Source: Pelagimonas phthalicica
GTDB lineage: Bacteria > Pseudomonadota > Alphaproteobacteria > Rhodobacterales > Rhodobacteraceae
Assembly: GCF_004364805.1 (NCBI RefSeq)
Contig: NZ_SOAP01000001.1
Span: 1,922,001 to 1,986,000, forward strand
Direction of reading: 5' to 3'
DNA length: 64,000 nt
The notes beneath the pieces are model-generated. The model did no database searches, was not told the origin of the DNA, and saw only the letters and a list, made by a program, of their open reading frames with translations. Positions 9,373-18,012 of the stretch are shown piece after piece (the stretch's first letter is position 1; every line of letters starts with the position of its first letter). The translations under genes were made by a program, and so were the position numbers.

Positions 9373-10917
9373 ATGGCCCGCCGTTCACGCGCTTTGCGAC
9401 GCTCGCCTCAGACAGACACTGCCAGCTTGCCCTCGCCCTACATTCAACGCGAACTTCCGTTTTTTGACGTGCTCAACGAAGAGCAGTTGCAGCGCATGGA
9501 GGCGCAGGTTGATTGGCTGCTTGAGGATGTTGGCATTGCCTTTCGCGATGACCCCGCCGCTCTGGAGATTTGGTGCGCTGCGGGTGTTGCGCCGACTGGT
9601 GAGCATGGCGATTTGATCAAGGCAGATGCGAAATGGATTCGCGACCTGTGCGCCAAGGCCCCCGGTCAATTCACACAACTGGCGCGTAACCCCGCGCGTA
9701 ATGTCACCATTGGCGGCGAAAATCAGGTCTTTGCCCCGATCTATGGAGCGCCCTTTGTGCGCGACCTTGCGGGCGGGCGGCGCTATGGCAACATGGCTGA
9801 CTTCGAGAAACTGGTGAAGCTGGCCTATATGCATCCCAATCTGCATCATACCGGGCTGGTGATCACCGAACCCACCGACATTCCGGTCTCCAAGCGCCAT
9901 TTGGATATGGTTTTTGCCCATATAACCCTGTCGGACAAGCCGCATCTGGGCGCAATCACCGAGAAAAGCCGCGCGCAGGACAGTGTCGACATGGCCGAGA
10001 TCCTGTTTGGTCGTGCGCGCATGGATGCCGAAGCCGCCCAAGGCAACATTTGCATCATGGGCAATGTAAACACCAACTCGCCGCTCTTGGTGGACAAGGT
10101 CGCGTCGGAAGCGATCCAGGTCTATTCCGCGCGCGGGCAGGGTATGATTGTCACGCCGTTCATCCTGACCGGAGCCATGGGGCCGGTCAGCACCGCAGCC
10201 TCTGTCGCGCAGGCTGTGGCCGAGGCGATGATCTGCTGCGCCTTTGCTCAGTTGGTCCGGCCCGGCGCGCCCTTTGTCATGGGCAATTTTCTGTCTTCCA
10301 TGTCACTGAAATCCGGTGCCCCAACCTTTGGTATGCCCGAACCGGTTCTGTCCAACTATGTCATTGGCCAAATGGCCCGTCGGGTAGGATTGCCGCTGCG
10401 TTGTGGCGGGTCTTTAACGGCTTCCAAGATCGAAGACGCGCAGGCCGCCTATGAAAGCGCGGATTCGATGCATTCCACCATGTTGGCAGGTTCAAATTTC
10501 ACCCTTCATGCGGCCGGCTGGCTGGAAGGGGGGCTCGCCACCGGGTTTGAAAAGCTGATCATGGATGCGGACCGGTTGGGCAGTTATCAAAAGCTGGGTG
10601 GTCTGGGGCTCGAGACCGATGAAAACGCCTTTGCCCGCGATGCCTATGGCGAAGTGCAACCGGGCGGGCATTTCCTCGGCAGTGGTCACACGATGCGCAA
10701 CTATCAAACCGCCTTTTACGAGCCCAAGCTGAGCGACAGTGAAAATGTCGAAAGCTGGGAGGAGGGTGGTTCCAAAGACATGCGGCAACGCGCCTTTGAG
10801 CGCTGGAACGACATGTTGAATCAATATGAAACGCCACCCATCGACATCGCCACCAAAGAAGAACTGACCGCCTATGTGGCGCGTCGCAAAGAAGAATTGC
10901 CGGACGCCTGGTACTAA
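9373..10917 (+). CDS. MttB-superfamily methyltransferase (non-pyrrolysine)
   Basis: A 514-residue member of the trimethylamine methyltransferase superfamily. Typical stretches are GIAFRDDPAALEIW, FAPIYGAPFVRDL, and the C-terminal part with GQMARRVGLPLRCGG and AGWLEGGL. The reading frame passes through without an amber codon, so this is a pyrrolysine-free relative such as the betaine methyltransferases. These transfer a methyl group from a quaternary amine to a corrinoid protein or other acceptor. I start at the ATG at 9373, preceded by AAGGA; an in-frame TTG at 9334 is possible. It is followed at 36 bp by a dimethylglycine-dehydrogenase-like gene, so the pair probably acts in stepwise demethylation. 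The exact substrate is unknown. Confidence 0.87.
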   Translation: MARRSRALRRSPQTDTASLPSPYIQRELPFFDVLNEEQLQRMEAQVDWLLEDVGIAFRDDPAALEIWCAAGVAPTGEHGDLIKADAKWIRDLCAKAPGQFTQLARNPARNVTIGGENQVFAPIYGAPFVRDLAGGRRYGNMADFEKLVKLAYMHPNLHHTGLVITEPTDIPVSKRHLDMVFAHITLSDKPHLGAITEKSRAQDSVDMAEILFGRARMDAEAAQGNICIMGNVNTNSPLLVDKVASEAIQVYSARGQGMIVTPFILTGAMGPVSTAASVAQAVAEAMICCAFAQLVRPGAPFVMGNFLSSMSLKSGAPTFGMPEPVLSNYVIGQMARRVGLPLRCGGSLTASKIEDAQAAYESADSMHSTMLAGSNFTLHAAGWLEGGLATGFEKLIMDADRLGSYQKLGGLGLETDENAFARDAYGEVQPGGHFLGSGHTMRNYQTAFYEPKLSDSENVESWEEGGSKDMRQRAFERWNDMLNQYETPPIDIATKEELTAYVARRKEELPDAWY

Positions 10918-10953
10918 TCGGGTATTGATCAGGCGCGGATCAGGGAGAGAGAT

Positions 10954-13425
10954 ATGACCGATACGCTCGCACAATCGACATTGAACATTCAAACCGACGA
11001 CACGGCGCGCGGCAAACCCCTGCCGAGCCATGTCAAATGCGCCATAATCGGTGGTGGAGTTGTTGGGTGTTCGATCCTCTATCACCTTGCCAAATTCGGC
11101 TGGAAAGACACGATCCTGCTGGAACGGAACGAGTTGACATCGGGGTCAAGCTGGCATGCGGCGGGGCAGATCCACACAATCTCGTCCGATCCCAATATCT
11201 CGCGCCTGCAATCTTATACGATCAATCTTTACAAAGAGATCGAAGAGCTTTCGGGGCAGTCCGTGGGGCTGCATATGACTGGCGGATTCTATTTGGCCTC
11301 GAACAAGACTTGGCATGATTACCTCAAGCGGGAGCGTTCTAAGGCGCGCTATATGGGGCTTGAGCAAGAATGGATCAGCCCCAAGGAGTTGGCGGAACGT
11401 CACCCACTGATTGACCCCAAACACTATTACGCCGCGTTGTGGGATGATCAGGATGGTGATCTTGACCCGTCGGGCACCACCTATGCCTTTGCCAAGGCGG
11501 CCCGTCACTATGGCGCGCAATACTTCACCCATACACCTGTCACCGGCACCAAAATGCGTCCCGATGGGATGTGGGAGGTTACGACGTCGCGCGGCGTCGT
11601 CATTGCCGAACATGTGGTGAATTGCGGTGGGCTATGGGCGCGTGAGGTCGGGCATATGGCCGGGCTGAATCTGCCGGTCCAACCGATGGAGCATCACTAT
11701 CTGATCACCGACCGCATTGACGAAATCGCCAATTACGGCGAGCGCCTGCCCTGCGGGATTGATTACGAGGCGAATATCTATTTCCGTCAGGAAAGGGATG
11801 GGTTGTTGCTGGGCACTTATGAGCCGGTTGGCGTGCCTTGGAAAGTGGGTGGCACGCCGCAGGACTTTGGTCATGAGCTATTGCAGCCAAATCTTGAACA
11901 TATCGCCGACCGTCTGGAATTGGGGTTTGAGCGCATTCCTGCCCTGGCAGAGGCCGGTATCAAGGATACGATCAACGGCCCGTTCACCTTTGGTCCGGAT
12001 GGCAACCCGATGATTGGCCCGGTTCCGGGTATGCGCAACTATTGGTGTGCCGTGGGCGTAATGGCGGGTTTCTGTCAGGGTGGCGGCGTTGGTCTGACCA
12101 TGGCGGAATGGATGATTGATGGCGAGCCGTCGATTGACGTCTGGGCGATGGATATCGCGCGCTTTGGCGATTGGGCGACGCCGGATTGGGGCACGGTCAA
12201 AAGCTGCGAAAACTACGAGCGCCGCTTTGTGATGACCTTCCCGAACGAAACGCTTCCCAAGGGGCGCCGCCAGCAGACCACCGCGCTGTATGATCGCTTG
12301 GTCCAAAAGGGCGCTGTCATGGGGCAGGCCTTTGGTCTGGAGCATGTGCTGTGGTTCGCGGATGGCCCAGAAGACGCGCATGAGGACCCAACCTTTGAGC
12401 GCAACCGATCCTTTGACTATGTGGCTCAGGAATGCGCCGCGGTGCAAAACGCAGTTGGCGGGATTGAGCTGGCCAACTTTGCCAAACACGAGATCAAAGG
12501 CCCCGGTGCGCGCGACTGGATGAACAAAACCATGGCCGGTTACGTTCCCAAGCCGGGCCGCATGACCTTGACCCCGATGCTGACGGAAAAGGGGCGTCTC
12601 TATGGTGATCTGACCATCGGTTGTTTGGGGAACGAGCATTTCATGCTGTTTGGTTCCGGCGCGATGCAGGATGCCCATAGCCGGTTTTTTGCCAAAACCT
12701 TGCCCGAGGGTGTCACGCATCAGAACCAAACCGGCGATTGGCACGGGATTGGCTTGTCCGGTCCGAAATCCCGCGAGTTACTGCAAAAGATCACGCGCAA
12801 GGATGTGTCAGCGGAGGCGATGAAGTTCCGCGATTGCTGCGAAACCTTTGTGGGCGGAGTGCCGGTGATCCTGAATCGGATCAGTTTCTCGGGCGAATTG
12901 GGATACGAGATCTATTGCCGTCCGCAATATCTGATCCGCCTGAGCGAAGCGATAGAAGAAGCGGGCGCTGATCTCGGCTTCAAATGGTACGGCAATCGCG
13001 CTTTGATGAGCCTACGATTGGACAAAGGCTGGGGCGCATGGGGTTTGGAGTTCCGCCCGGATTTCAATGCCGTCGAAGCGGGGATGGACGCCTTTATCAA
13101 CTGGAACAAGGATTTTGTCGGTAAAGAAGCGACGCAAAAGTTCAAAGAGGACGGTGTCGCGCGCAAATTGGTGACTTTGGTTATCGACACTGACATCGAC
13201 GTCACCCTGGATGAGGCGGTGATGAAGGATGGCAAAGCCGTGGGCTACATCACCTCGGGCGGCTATTCGCACCGGTCGCAAAAATCCATGGCGTTGGCCT
13301 ATATCGCCACTGAAAATTGCGAAGCTGGATCAGGTTTGCAGGTCGAAATCCTTGGGGAATTGCACAAAGCCGAGGTTTTGGGCGGCCCGATTTATGACCC
13401 GGACGGGAGCCATATGAGGGGCTAA
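10954..13425 (+). CDS. dimethylglycine/sarcosine dehydrogenase-like FAD-GcvT protein
   Basis: An 823-residue two-part flavoenzyme. The N-terminal DAO domain has the dinucleotide fold CAIIGGGVVGCSILYHLAKF and the motif SSWHAAGQ, whose histidine is the covalent FAD attachment site in dimethylglycine and sarcosine dehydrogenases. A middle FAO domain follows near residues 400-450, and residues about 460-820 form the GcvT-like folate domain, ending with SGGYSHRSQKSMALAYI. It should oxidise an N-methyl group and pass the one-carbon unit to tetrahydrofolate. It follows the MttB-like gene by 36 bp, making a methylamine-type operon under the divergent LysR gene. The substrate cannot be fixed from sequence. 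Confidence 0.9.
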   Translation: MTDTLAQSTLNIQTDDTARGKPLPSHVKCAIIGGGVVGCSILYHLAKFGWKDTILLERNELTSGSSWHAAGQIHTISSDPNISRLQSYTINLYKEIEELSGQSVGLHMTGGFYLASNKTWHDYLKRERSKARYMGLEQEWISPKELAERHPLIDPKHYYAALWDDQDGDLDPSGTTYAFAKAARHYGAQYFTHTPVTGTKMRPDGMWEVTTSRGVVIAEHVVNCGGLWAREVGHMAGLNLPVQPMEHHYLITDRIDEIANYGERLPCGIDYEANIYFRQERDGLLLGTYEPVGVPWKVGGTPQDFGHELLQPNLEHIADRLELGFERIPALAEAGIKDTINGPFTFGPDGNPMIGPVPGMRNYWCAVGVMAGFCQGGGVGLTMAEWMIDGEPSIDVWAMDIARFGDWATPDWGTVKSCENYERRFVMTFPNETLPKGRRQQTTALYDRLVQKGAVMGQAFGLEHVLWFADGPEDAHEDPTFERNRSFDYVAQECAAVQNAVGGIELANFAKHEIKGPGARDWMNKTMAGYVPKPGRMTLTPMLTEKGRLYGDLTIGCLGNEHFMLFGSGAMQDAHSRFFAKTLPEGVTHQNQTGDWHGIGLSGPKSRELLQKITRKDVSAEAMKFRDCCETFVGGVPVILNRISFSGELGYEIYCRPQYLIRLSEAIEEAGADLGFKWYGNRALMSLRLDKGWGAWGLEFRPDFNAVEAGMDAFINWNKDFVGKEATQKFKEDGVARKLVTLVIDTDIDVTLDEAVMKDGKAVGYITSGGYSHRSQKSMALAYIATENCEAGSGLQVEILGELHKAEVLGGPIYDPDGSHMRG

Positions 13426-13501
13426 TTTTAGGCACGCAAGTCATGCGGTTGGCCCGGTTAGGCTTTTCGTTTTGCGCGGAAACATTGACAAAAGGCAAAT
13501 T

Positions 13502-13515
13502 GTTTCAGATGAAAC
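13502..13515. promoter_or_regulatory. candidate MarR operator
   Basis: A 14-bp perfect inverted repeat, GTTTC-AGAT-GAAAC, ends seven bases before the MarR ATG at 13522. A TTGACA element lies at 13485-13490. A related sequence (reverse strand GTTTCAT-C-TG-A-AAC compared with GTTTCATTTGCAAC) is found at 15113-15126 upstream of hmgA. This suggests that the two neighbouring MarR proteins may recognise related sites, and autoregulation is likely. Confidence 0.5.
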
Positions 13516-13521
13516 GAAATC

Positions 13522-13995
13522 ATGACCTTTCGGATTTCGGACGACTTGGAACAGCTTGAAACCTTCTTTCCCTACCAACTGGCGGTCGCGGCGGAACGAT
13601 TTTCCCGTGATCTGATGGAGGTTTACAACAAGACCTATGGCCTGACGCGAGAAGAGTGGCGGCTGTTGTTTTTGCTGTCGAGAGAGGGGCAAATTGCCTC
13701 GAACGAATTGGCGCAGCGCACGACATTGGACAAAGTGCAACTGTCGCGCGCCTCACAACGTTTAGCGGACAAGGGTTTGATCACGCGCAATGTGTCCCCA
13801 AAGGATCGGCGTCTGAAACTGTATCAAAGCACCGAAAAGGGCCGGGCCCTTTTTGCCGAGATCAAACCTCAGGTTGATGCCCGCGCCAGCGATATCGTTT
13901 CGAGCATGTCCAAAGAACAAAAAGCAGCCCTGCAAATGGGTCTTAACGGGTTGCTTGAGGCATTGGGCGCGCCGGAACAGATGTTTGGCGACTAG
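13522..13995 (+). CDS. MarR-family regulator
   Basis: A 157-residue winged-helix regulator. The central DNA-binding part includes LTREEWRLLFLLSREGQIAS, then TTLDKVQLSRASQRLADKGL and the wing SPKDRRLKLYQSTEKG, standard for MarR proteins. The length is normal. It lies next to maiA and a second MarR gene and is probably part of the homogentisate region, though it points toward maiA convergently with only 12 bp between the stops. A palindrome directly before its start suggests autoregulation. The ligand may be an aromatic acid, by analogy with other MarR regulators of aromatic catabolism. Confidence 0.85.
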   Translation: MTFRISDDLEQLETFFPYQLAVAAERFSRDLMEVYNKTYGLTREEWRLLFLLSREGQIASNELAQRTTLDKVQLSRASQRLADKGLITRNVSPKDRRLKLYQSTEKGRALFAEIKPQVDARASDIVSSMSKEQKAALQMGLNGLLEALGAPEQMFGD

Positions 13996-14007
13996 GCTCT
14001 GTTGAGC

Positions 14008-14625
14008 TTAGGGTTTAACCCGGTCGGGATGCGCCGCCGCAAAGGCCGGGATTTGCGATAGGTTGTCATGAATGCCGCGCAGTTTTGGCATTGGGCTCAG
14101 GTCGATTTCCCAGCGCTGGGCGTTGTAGAGTTGCGGCATCAGGCAGATATCGGCCAGCGACACACGGTCGCCGAAACAGAAACGGGCACCGGTGACCATT
14201 TCCTCGACCGCGGCAAGGCCGGGCGTTATGAAATGCTGCATCCAGTCCTGCATCGACATCTTGCCGTCGCTTTGAGCGGTCGCAAATTTGGCGACGTTCA
14301 AATTGCAGACCGGGTGGATCTCCATGGCGATGGCCTGCGATATTGCCCGCACCTGCGCGCGCTTAATAGGGTCATCGGGCAGAAGGCCCAGATGTCGTGT
14401 TTCGTTGAGGTATTCGGTGATTGCCACGGATTGGGTCAGCGTAACACCGTCAATCTCCAGCGCCGGAACCAGCCCCTGCGGATTTCGAGCCAGGTGATCC
14501 TGGGATTTATGCGCCCCTTGCAGCAAGTCCACGGAAACGCCCTGCCAGTCTTCTCCGGCAAGACCCAAAGCAATGCGGACACGGTAGCTGGCGGAGGAGC
14601 GCCAGTAATCATAGAGAATTGTCAC
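14008..14625 (-). CDS. maiA: maleylacetoacetate isomerase
   Basis: A 205-residue zeta-class glutathione S-transferase that converts maleylacetoacetate to fumarylacetoacetate in tyrosine and phenylalanine breakdown. The N-terminal thioredoxin-like domain has the glutathione-binding motif SSASYRVRIAL; the usual cysteine of SSCSxRVRIAL is an alanine here. NPQGLVPALEIDG and LTQSVAITEYL follow. The C-terminal helical domain contains IHPVCNLNVAKF and FCFGDRVSLADICLMPQLYNA. It overlaps the upstream MarR gene by four bases and lies opposite hmgA, so its role is well supported by context. Confidence 0.92.
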   Translation of the reverse strand: MTILYDYWRSSASYRVRIALGLAGEDWQGVSVDLLQGAHKSQDHLARNPQGLVPALEIDGVTLTQSVAITEYLNETRHLGLLPDDPIKRAQVRAISQAIAMEIHPVCNLNVAKFATAQSDGKMSMQDWMQHFITPGLAAVEEMVTGARFCFGDRVSLADICLMPQLYNAQRWEIDLSPMPKLRGIHDNLSQIPAFAAAHPDRVKP

Positions 14626-15065
14626 AGATCGGCCCCCTGCATCAGGTCATCCAGCGCATCCTGAAGTCCCGGCATCTTGTCCTGCAGCATCGCAACCAGT
14701 TCATCCTGGTAAGATTGCGCCAAAGGCACCAGATCCCGGACCATTTCAGTGCCCGATTCGGTCAATTCAAGCTGGAGCAGGCGGCGGTCATTTTCATCGA
14801 CAGACTTGGTCAGATATCCCGCTTCCTCTAGTCGGCTGACCGCGCGGCTGACCTTGGATTTCTCCATACTGACACGTCGTTCAATGTCGCGCACAGACGT
14901 GCTGTCTGAATAGGCGAGGTTCACCAGAACCCGCCATTCGGCGATCGAGATGTCATATTTTTCACGGTATTGCTGGGCAAGTTCGTTGCTGAGACGCGAC
15001 GCGACCACGGCAAAACGAAAGGGCAAATAGCGGTCCAGATCAAAGTCGGGCAATGGGGTCGACAT
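14622..15065 (-). CDS. MarR-family regulator of the homogentisate genes
   Basis: A 147-residue MarR protein when started at the ATG at 15065; a longer reading from 15140 would extend into the promoter and operator region and is unlikely. Recognisable parts are [40 protein letters not shown] and the wing [16 protein letters not shown]. It overlaps maiA by four bases and diverges from hmgA. The 128-bp gap contains palindromes placed inside a good promoter. I infer that it represses hmgA and itself, releasing on homogentisate or a related acid. Confidence 0.87.
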   Translation of the reverse strand: MSTPLPDFDLDRYLPFRFAVVASRLSNELAQQYREKYDISIAEWRVLVNLAYSDSTSVRDIERRVSMEKSKVSRAVSRLEEAGYLTKSVDENDRRLLQLELTESGTEMVRDLVPLAQSYQDELVAMLQDKMPGLQDALDDLMQGADL

Positions 15066-15112
15066 GCAAGTTCTTCCACAATCAGGGTTCGACAGAGATT
15101 GCCCCAAGAAAC

Positions 15113-15162
15113 GTTTCATTTGCAACAAAATTGTTGACATCGTTGCGAATGCAACGAATTAT
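15113..15162 (+). promoter_or_regulatory. hmgA promoter with embedded MarR operators
   Basis: A TTGACA at 15134-15139 and AATTAT at 15157-15162 are separated by exactly 17 bp. The spacer holds the perfect inverted repeat CGTTGC-GAAT-GCAACG (15141-15156). Immediately upstream lie a second inverted repeat with CAACA/TGTTG arms (15123-15136) and a GTTTCATTTGCAAC element (15113-15126). A protein bound to the spacer palindrome would directly block RNA polymerase. The divergent MarR gene starts 48 bp to the left. Confidence 0.65.
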
Positions 15163-15193
15163 GTGGCCAAAGATGAAGTTGGGAGGGACCAAG

Positions 15194-16552
15194 ATGACTC
15201 GTCATGAATTGCCCAGCGGGATGATCCGCGCCACGGACACAACCGGGACACATGAAGGTTATATGCCGGGTTTCGGCAATGACTTTGAAACCGAGGCACT
15301 GCCCGGAGCGCTGCCGCAAGGCATGAACTCCCCTCAGCGCTGCAACTATGGTCTTTATGGCGAGCAGTTGTCTGGCACGGCCTTCACCGCGCCGAGCCAC
15401 CAGAACGAACGCACCTGGTGCTACCGTATCCGTCCCTCGGTCAAACATTCCTCGCGCTATTCCAAGATCGACCTGCCGCTCTGGAAATCCGCCCCATGTG
15501 TTGACCCTGACGTGATTTCTTTGGGCCAGTACCGTTGGGATCCGGTTCCACATGGTGAAGACCTGACATGGCTGACCGGCATGCGCACCATGACCACAGC
15601 CGGAGATGTGAACACCCAGGTCGGCATGGCGACACATATCTATCTGGTCAATGAGAGCATGGTAGATAGCTATTTCTTTTCCGCCGACAGCGAATTGCTG
15701 GTCGTTCCGCAGGAAGGCAAGCTGCGCTTTTGCACCGAACTGGGTGTGATCGATATCGAACCACAAGAAATTGCAATCATTCCGCGCGGGCTTGTCTACC
15801 GGGTTGAGGTTCTCGAAGGGCCCTGCCGTGGCTTTGTTTGCGAGAATTACGGTCAGAAATTTGAACTGCCGGGCCGTGGCCCGATTGGGGCCAACTGCAT
15901 GGCCAACCGCCGCGATTTCAAAACACCCGTCGCCGCTTACGAAGACCGTGAAGTGCCCTCAAAACTGACCATCAAATGGTGCGGCCAGTTCCACGAATGC
16001 GAGATCCCGCAATCACCGCTGGATGTGGTTGCCTGGCACGGCAATTACGCGCCGGTGAAATATGATCTCAAGACCTATTGCCCGGTCGGTTCGATCCTGT
16101 TTGATCACCCGGATCCTTCGATCTTTACCGTTCTGACCGCGCCTTCTGGCGTGCCGGGCACGGCCAATATCGACTTTGTTTTGTTCCGCGAACGCTGGAT
16201 GGTGATGGAGGATACCTTCCGCCCACCTTGGTATCACAAGAACATCATGTCCGAGCTGATGGGGAACATCTATGGCCAGTATGATGCCAAGCCTCAGGGC
16301 TTTATCCCTGGCGGTGTGAGCCTGCATAACATGATGCTGCCGCATGGGCCGGACCGTGATGCCTTTGACAAAGCGTCTTACTCCGAGCTGGAGCCCGAGA
16401 AGCTGGACAACACCATGTCCTTCATGTTCGAAACACGCTTCCCGCAGCACCTGACGCCGTTTGCCGCCAATGAGGCACCGCTACAGGATGACTATATCGA
16501 CTGCTGGAAAACGATCGAAAAGAAATTCGACGGAACGCCTGGTAAGAAATAA
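15194..16552 (+). CDS. hmgA: homogentisate 1,2-dioxygenase
   Basis: A 452-residue iron(II) dioxygenase that opens the ring of homogentisate to give maleylacetoacetate. The opening [18 protein letters not shown] is the typical family start, followed by [19 protein letters not shown]. The C-terminal cupin part has [15 protein letters not shown] with the iron-site histidine and ends in [18 protein letters not shown]. The ATG at 15194 follows GGAGGG at a good distance; an upstream in-frame start at 15053 would run through the promoter. It is the first gene of a row leading to fahA and the following genes. Confidence 0.96.
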   Translation: MTRHELPSGMIRATDTTGTHEGYMPGFGNDFETEALPGALPQGMNSPQRCNYGLYGEQLSGTAFTAPSHQNERTWCYRIRPSVKHSSRYSKIDLPLWKSAPCVDPDVISLGQYRWDPVPHGEDLTWLTGMRTMTTAGDVNTQVGMATHIYLVNESMVDSYFFSADSELLVVPQEGKLRFCTELGVIDIEPQEIAIIPRGLVYRVEVLEGPCRGFVCENYGQKFELPGRGPIGANCMANRRDFKTPVAAYEDREVPSKLTIKWCGQFHECEIPQSPLDVVAWHGNYAPVKYDLKTYCPVGSILFDHPDPSIFTVLTAPSGVPGTANIDFVLFRERWMVMEDTFRPPWYHKNIMSELMGNIYGQYDAKPQGFIPGGVSLHNMMLPHGPDRDAFDKASYSELEPEKLDNTMSFMFETRFPQHLTPFAANEAPLQDDYIDCWKTIEKKFDGTPGKK

Positions 16553-16574
16553 GTGCGTAAAGGGGCACCGCCCC

Positions 16575-16603
16575 GGTGCCAATGCGACTCTGGCATTGGC
16601 ACC
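16575..16603 (+). terminator. strong hairpin between hmgA and fahA
   Basis: GGTGCCAATGC at 16575-16585 pairs perfectly with GCATTGGCACC at 16593-16603 around a seven-base loop. No T-run follows, so it may slow transcription or stabilise an RNA end rather than stop it. It would allow different levels of hmgA and the downstream genes. Confidence 0.45.
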
Positions 16604-16676
16604 CCACGTATTCAGACCCTCAGGGCATTTCTGCCAATAGGACACCGGGGGTGATCATTCACATGAAAGGGACATC

Positions 16677-17936
16677 ATGCCTTTGATGAAATCTTGGGTC
16701 GAAAGCGCGAACACGCCCGAGACCGATTTTCCACTCAACAATCTACCCTATGGGTCGTTTCGTACCGAAGATGGCGAGGCCCATTGCGGCGTGGCCATTG
16801 GCGATATGATCCTGGATGTAACCGCCTTGGAAGAGGATGGGTTGCTGATGGCGAGTGACGAAGAGGACGAAGTGTTCTTTTTCGGCGATTGGACCGAGTT
16901 CATGGGGCTGGGCCCCGATGTCTGGGCCGCCTTTCGTGCCAAGATCACCAAACTGCTTTCGGCGGAAAACGGTGACGCGCCGGAACTGGTCAGCTATCTG
17001 GTGCCGCAGGTCGGCACCGAGATGTTGATGCCGTTTTCGGTCAGTGAATACACGGATTTCTATGCTGGCAAGAACCACGCCGTTAACGTTGGAACCATGT
17101 TCCGCGGGCCGGAAAATGCGCTGCCGCCCAACTGGCTGTCGATCCCTATCGGCTATAACGGTCGTGCCTCTTCTGTCGTTGTCTCCGGCACCGATGTGCG
17201 CCGTCCCTGGGGCCAGCTAAAGGGTCCAAATGACGACCTGCCGCGCTTTGCCCCTTGCGCGCGTTTTGACCTGGAGCTGGAAATGGGGGCAATTGTCGGC
17301 ACCCCATCCGAAGGCATGGTCAGCGTGCAGGAAGCGGATGACATGATCTTTGGCTATGTGCTGCTGAATGACTGGTCAGCGCGCGATATCCAGGCGTGGG
17401 AATATCAGCCGCTTGGCCCGTTCCAGGCCAAAGCGACCGCGACCAGCGTGAGCCCGTGGATCGTCACCAAAGCAGCGTTGGAAGGGTTCCGTACTTCCAC
17501 CCCAGACCGTGAGCGCGAGCTGTTGCCCTATCTACAGGAACCAGGCCCGATGCTGTATGACATCGAGCTTGCCGTAACCCTTGCCCCGGAAGGCAAAGAC
17601 GCCACAACCATCGCGCGCACAAACTATAACGAGATGTATTATTCAGCGGCCCAGCAGCTGTGCCATCACACGACTTCTGGCTGCGCGATGAATACTGGTG
17701 ACTTGCTCGGTTCCGGTACCATCTCTGGTCCTGAAAAGGAAAACCGCGGATCGCTTCTGGAACTGAGCTGGGGTGGCAAAGAGCCGTTGACCCTTGATAC
17801 CGGCGAGACGCGCAGCTTCCTCGAAGATGGCGACACATTGACCCTGACAGGCCATGCCCAGGGTGATGGGTTCCGCATCGGGTTTGGCAGCTGCACCGGA
17901 ACCATCCTCCCCGCCGGTGAAAACAAGCACGCCTAA
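16677..17936 (+). CDS. fahA: fumarylacetoacetase
   Basis: A 419-residue fumarylacetoacetate hydrolase, the last step of the homogentisate pathway, which gives fumarate and acetoacetate. The N-terminal domain shows FPLNNLPYGSF. The catalytic domain has the metal-binding region DFYAGKNHAVNVGTMFRG, then LELEMGAIVG, LNDWSARDIQAWEYQPLGPF and SGCAMNTGDLLGSGTISGP. All are signature stretches of the class with a separate N-terminal SH3-like domain. The ATG at 16677 has AAAGGGA upstream. The next gene starts 76 bp later on the same strand. Confidence 0.96.
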   Translation: MPLMKSWVESANTPETDFPLNNLPYGSFRTEDGEAHCGVAIGDMILDVTALEEDGLLMASDEEDEVFFFGDWTEFMGLGPDVWAAFRAKITKLLSAENGDAPELVSYLVPQVGTEMLMPFSVSEYTDFYAGKNHAVNVGTMFRGPENALPPNWLSIPIGYNGRASSVVVSGTDVRRPWGQLKGPNDDLPRFAPCARFDLELEMGAIVGTPSEGMVSVQEADDMIFGYVLLNDWSARDIQAWEYQPLGPFQAKATATSVSPWIVTKAALEGFRTSTPDRERELLPYLQEPGPMLYDIELAVTLAPEGKDATTIARTNYNEMYYSAAQQLCHHTTSGCAMNTGDLLGSGTISGPEKENRGSLLELSWGGKEPLTLDTGETRSFLEDGDTLTLTGHAQGDGFRIGFGSCTGTILPAGENKHA

Positions 17937-18012
17937 GCTTCTTCTTGGTAAAAATATCCCCGCCGGAGGCATCCAACCCCGCGTCCGGCACCGACATTCG
18001 AAAGGAATTCCC

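Noticed and set aside
9373-10917. Possible pyrrolysine-containing trimethylamine methyltransferase
   Set aside because: The frame is uninterrupted and has no amber codon, so it belongs to the non-pyrrolysine branch.
11878-12744. Minus-strand frame of 288 codons
   Set aside because: It lies inside the flavoprotein gene on the other strand, without a start site or motif.
13426-13521. Separate small gene between the flavoprotein and MarR genes
   Set aside because: The stretch has promoter-like elements and a palindrome but no coding frame of its own.
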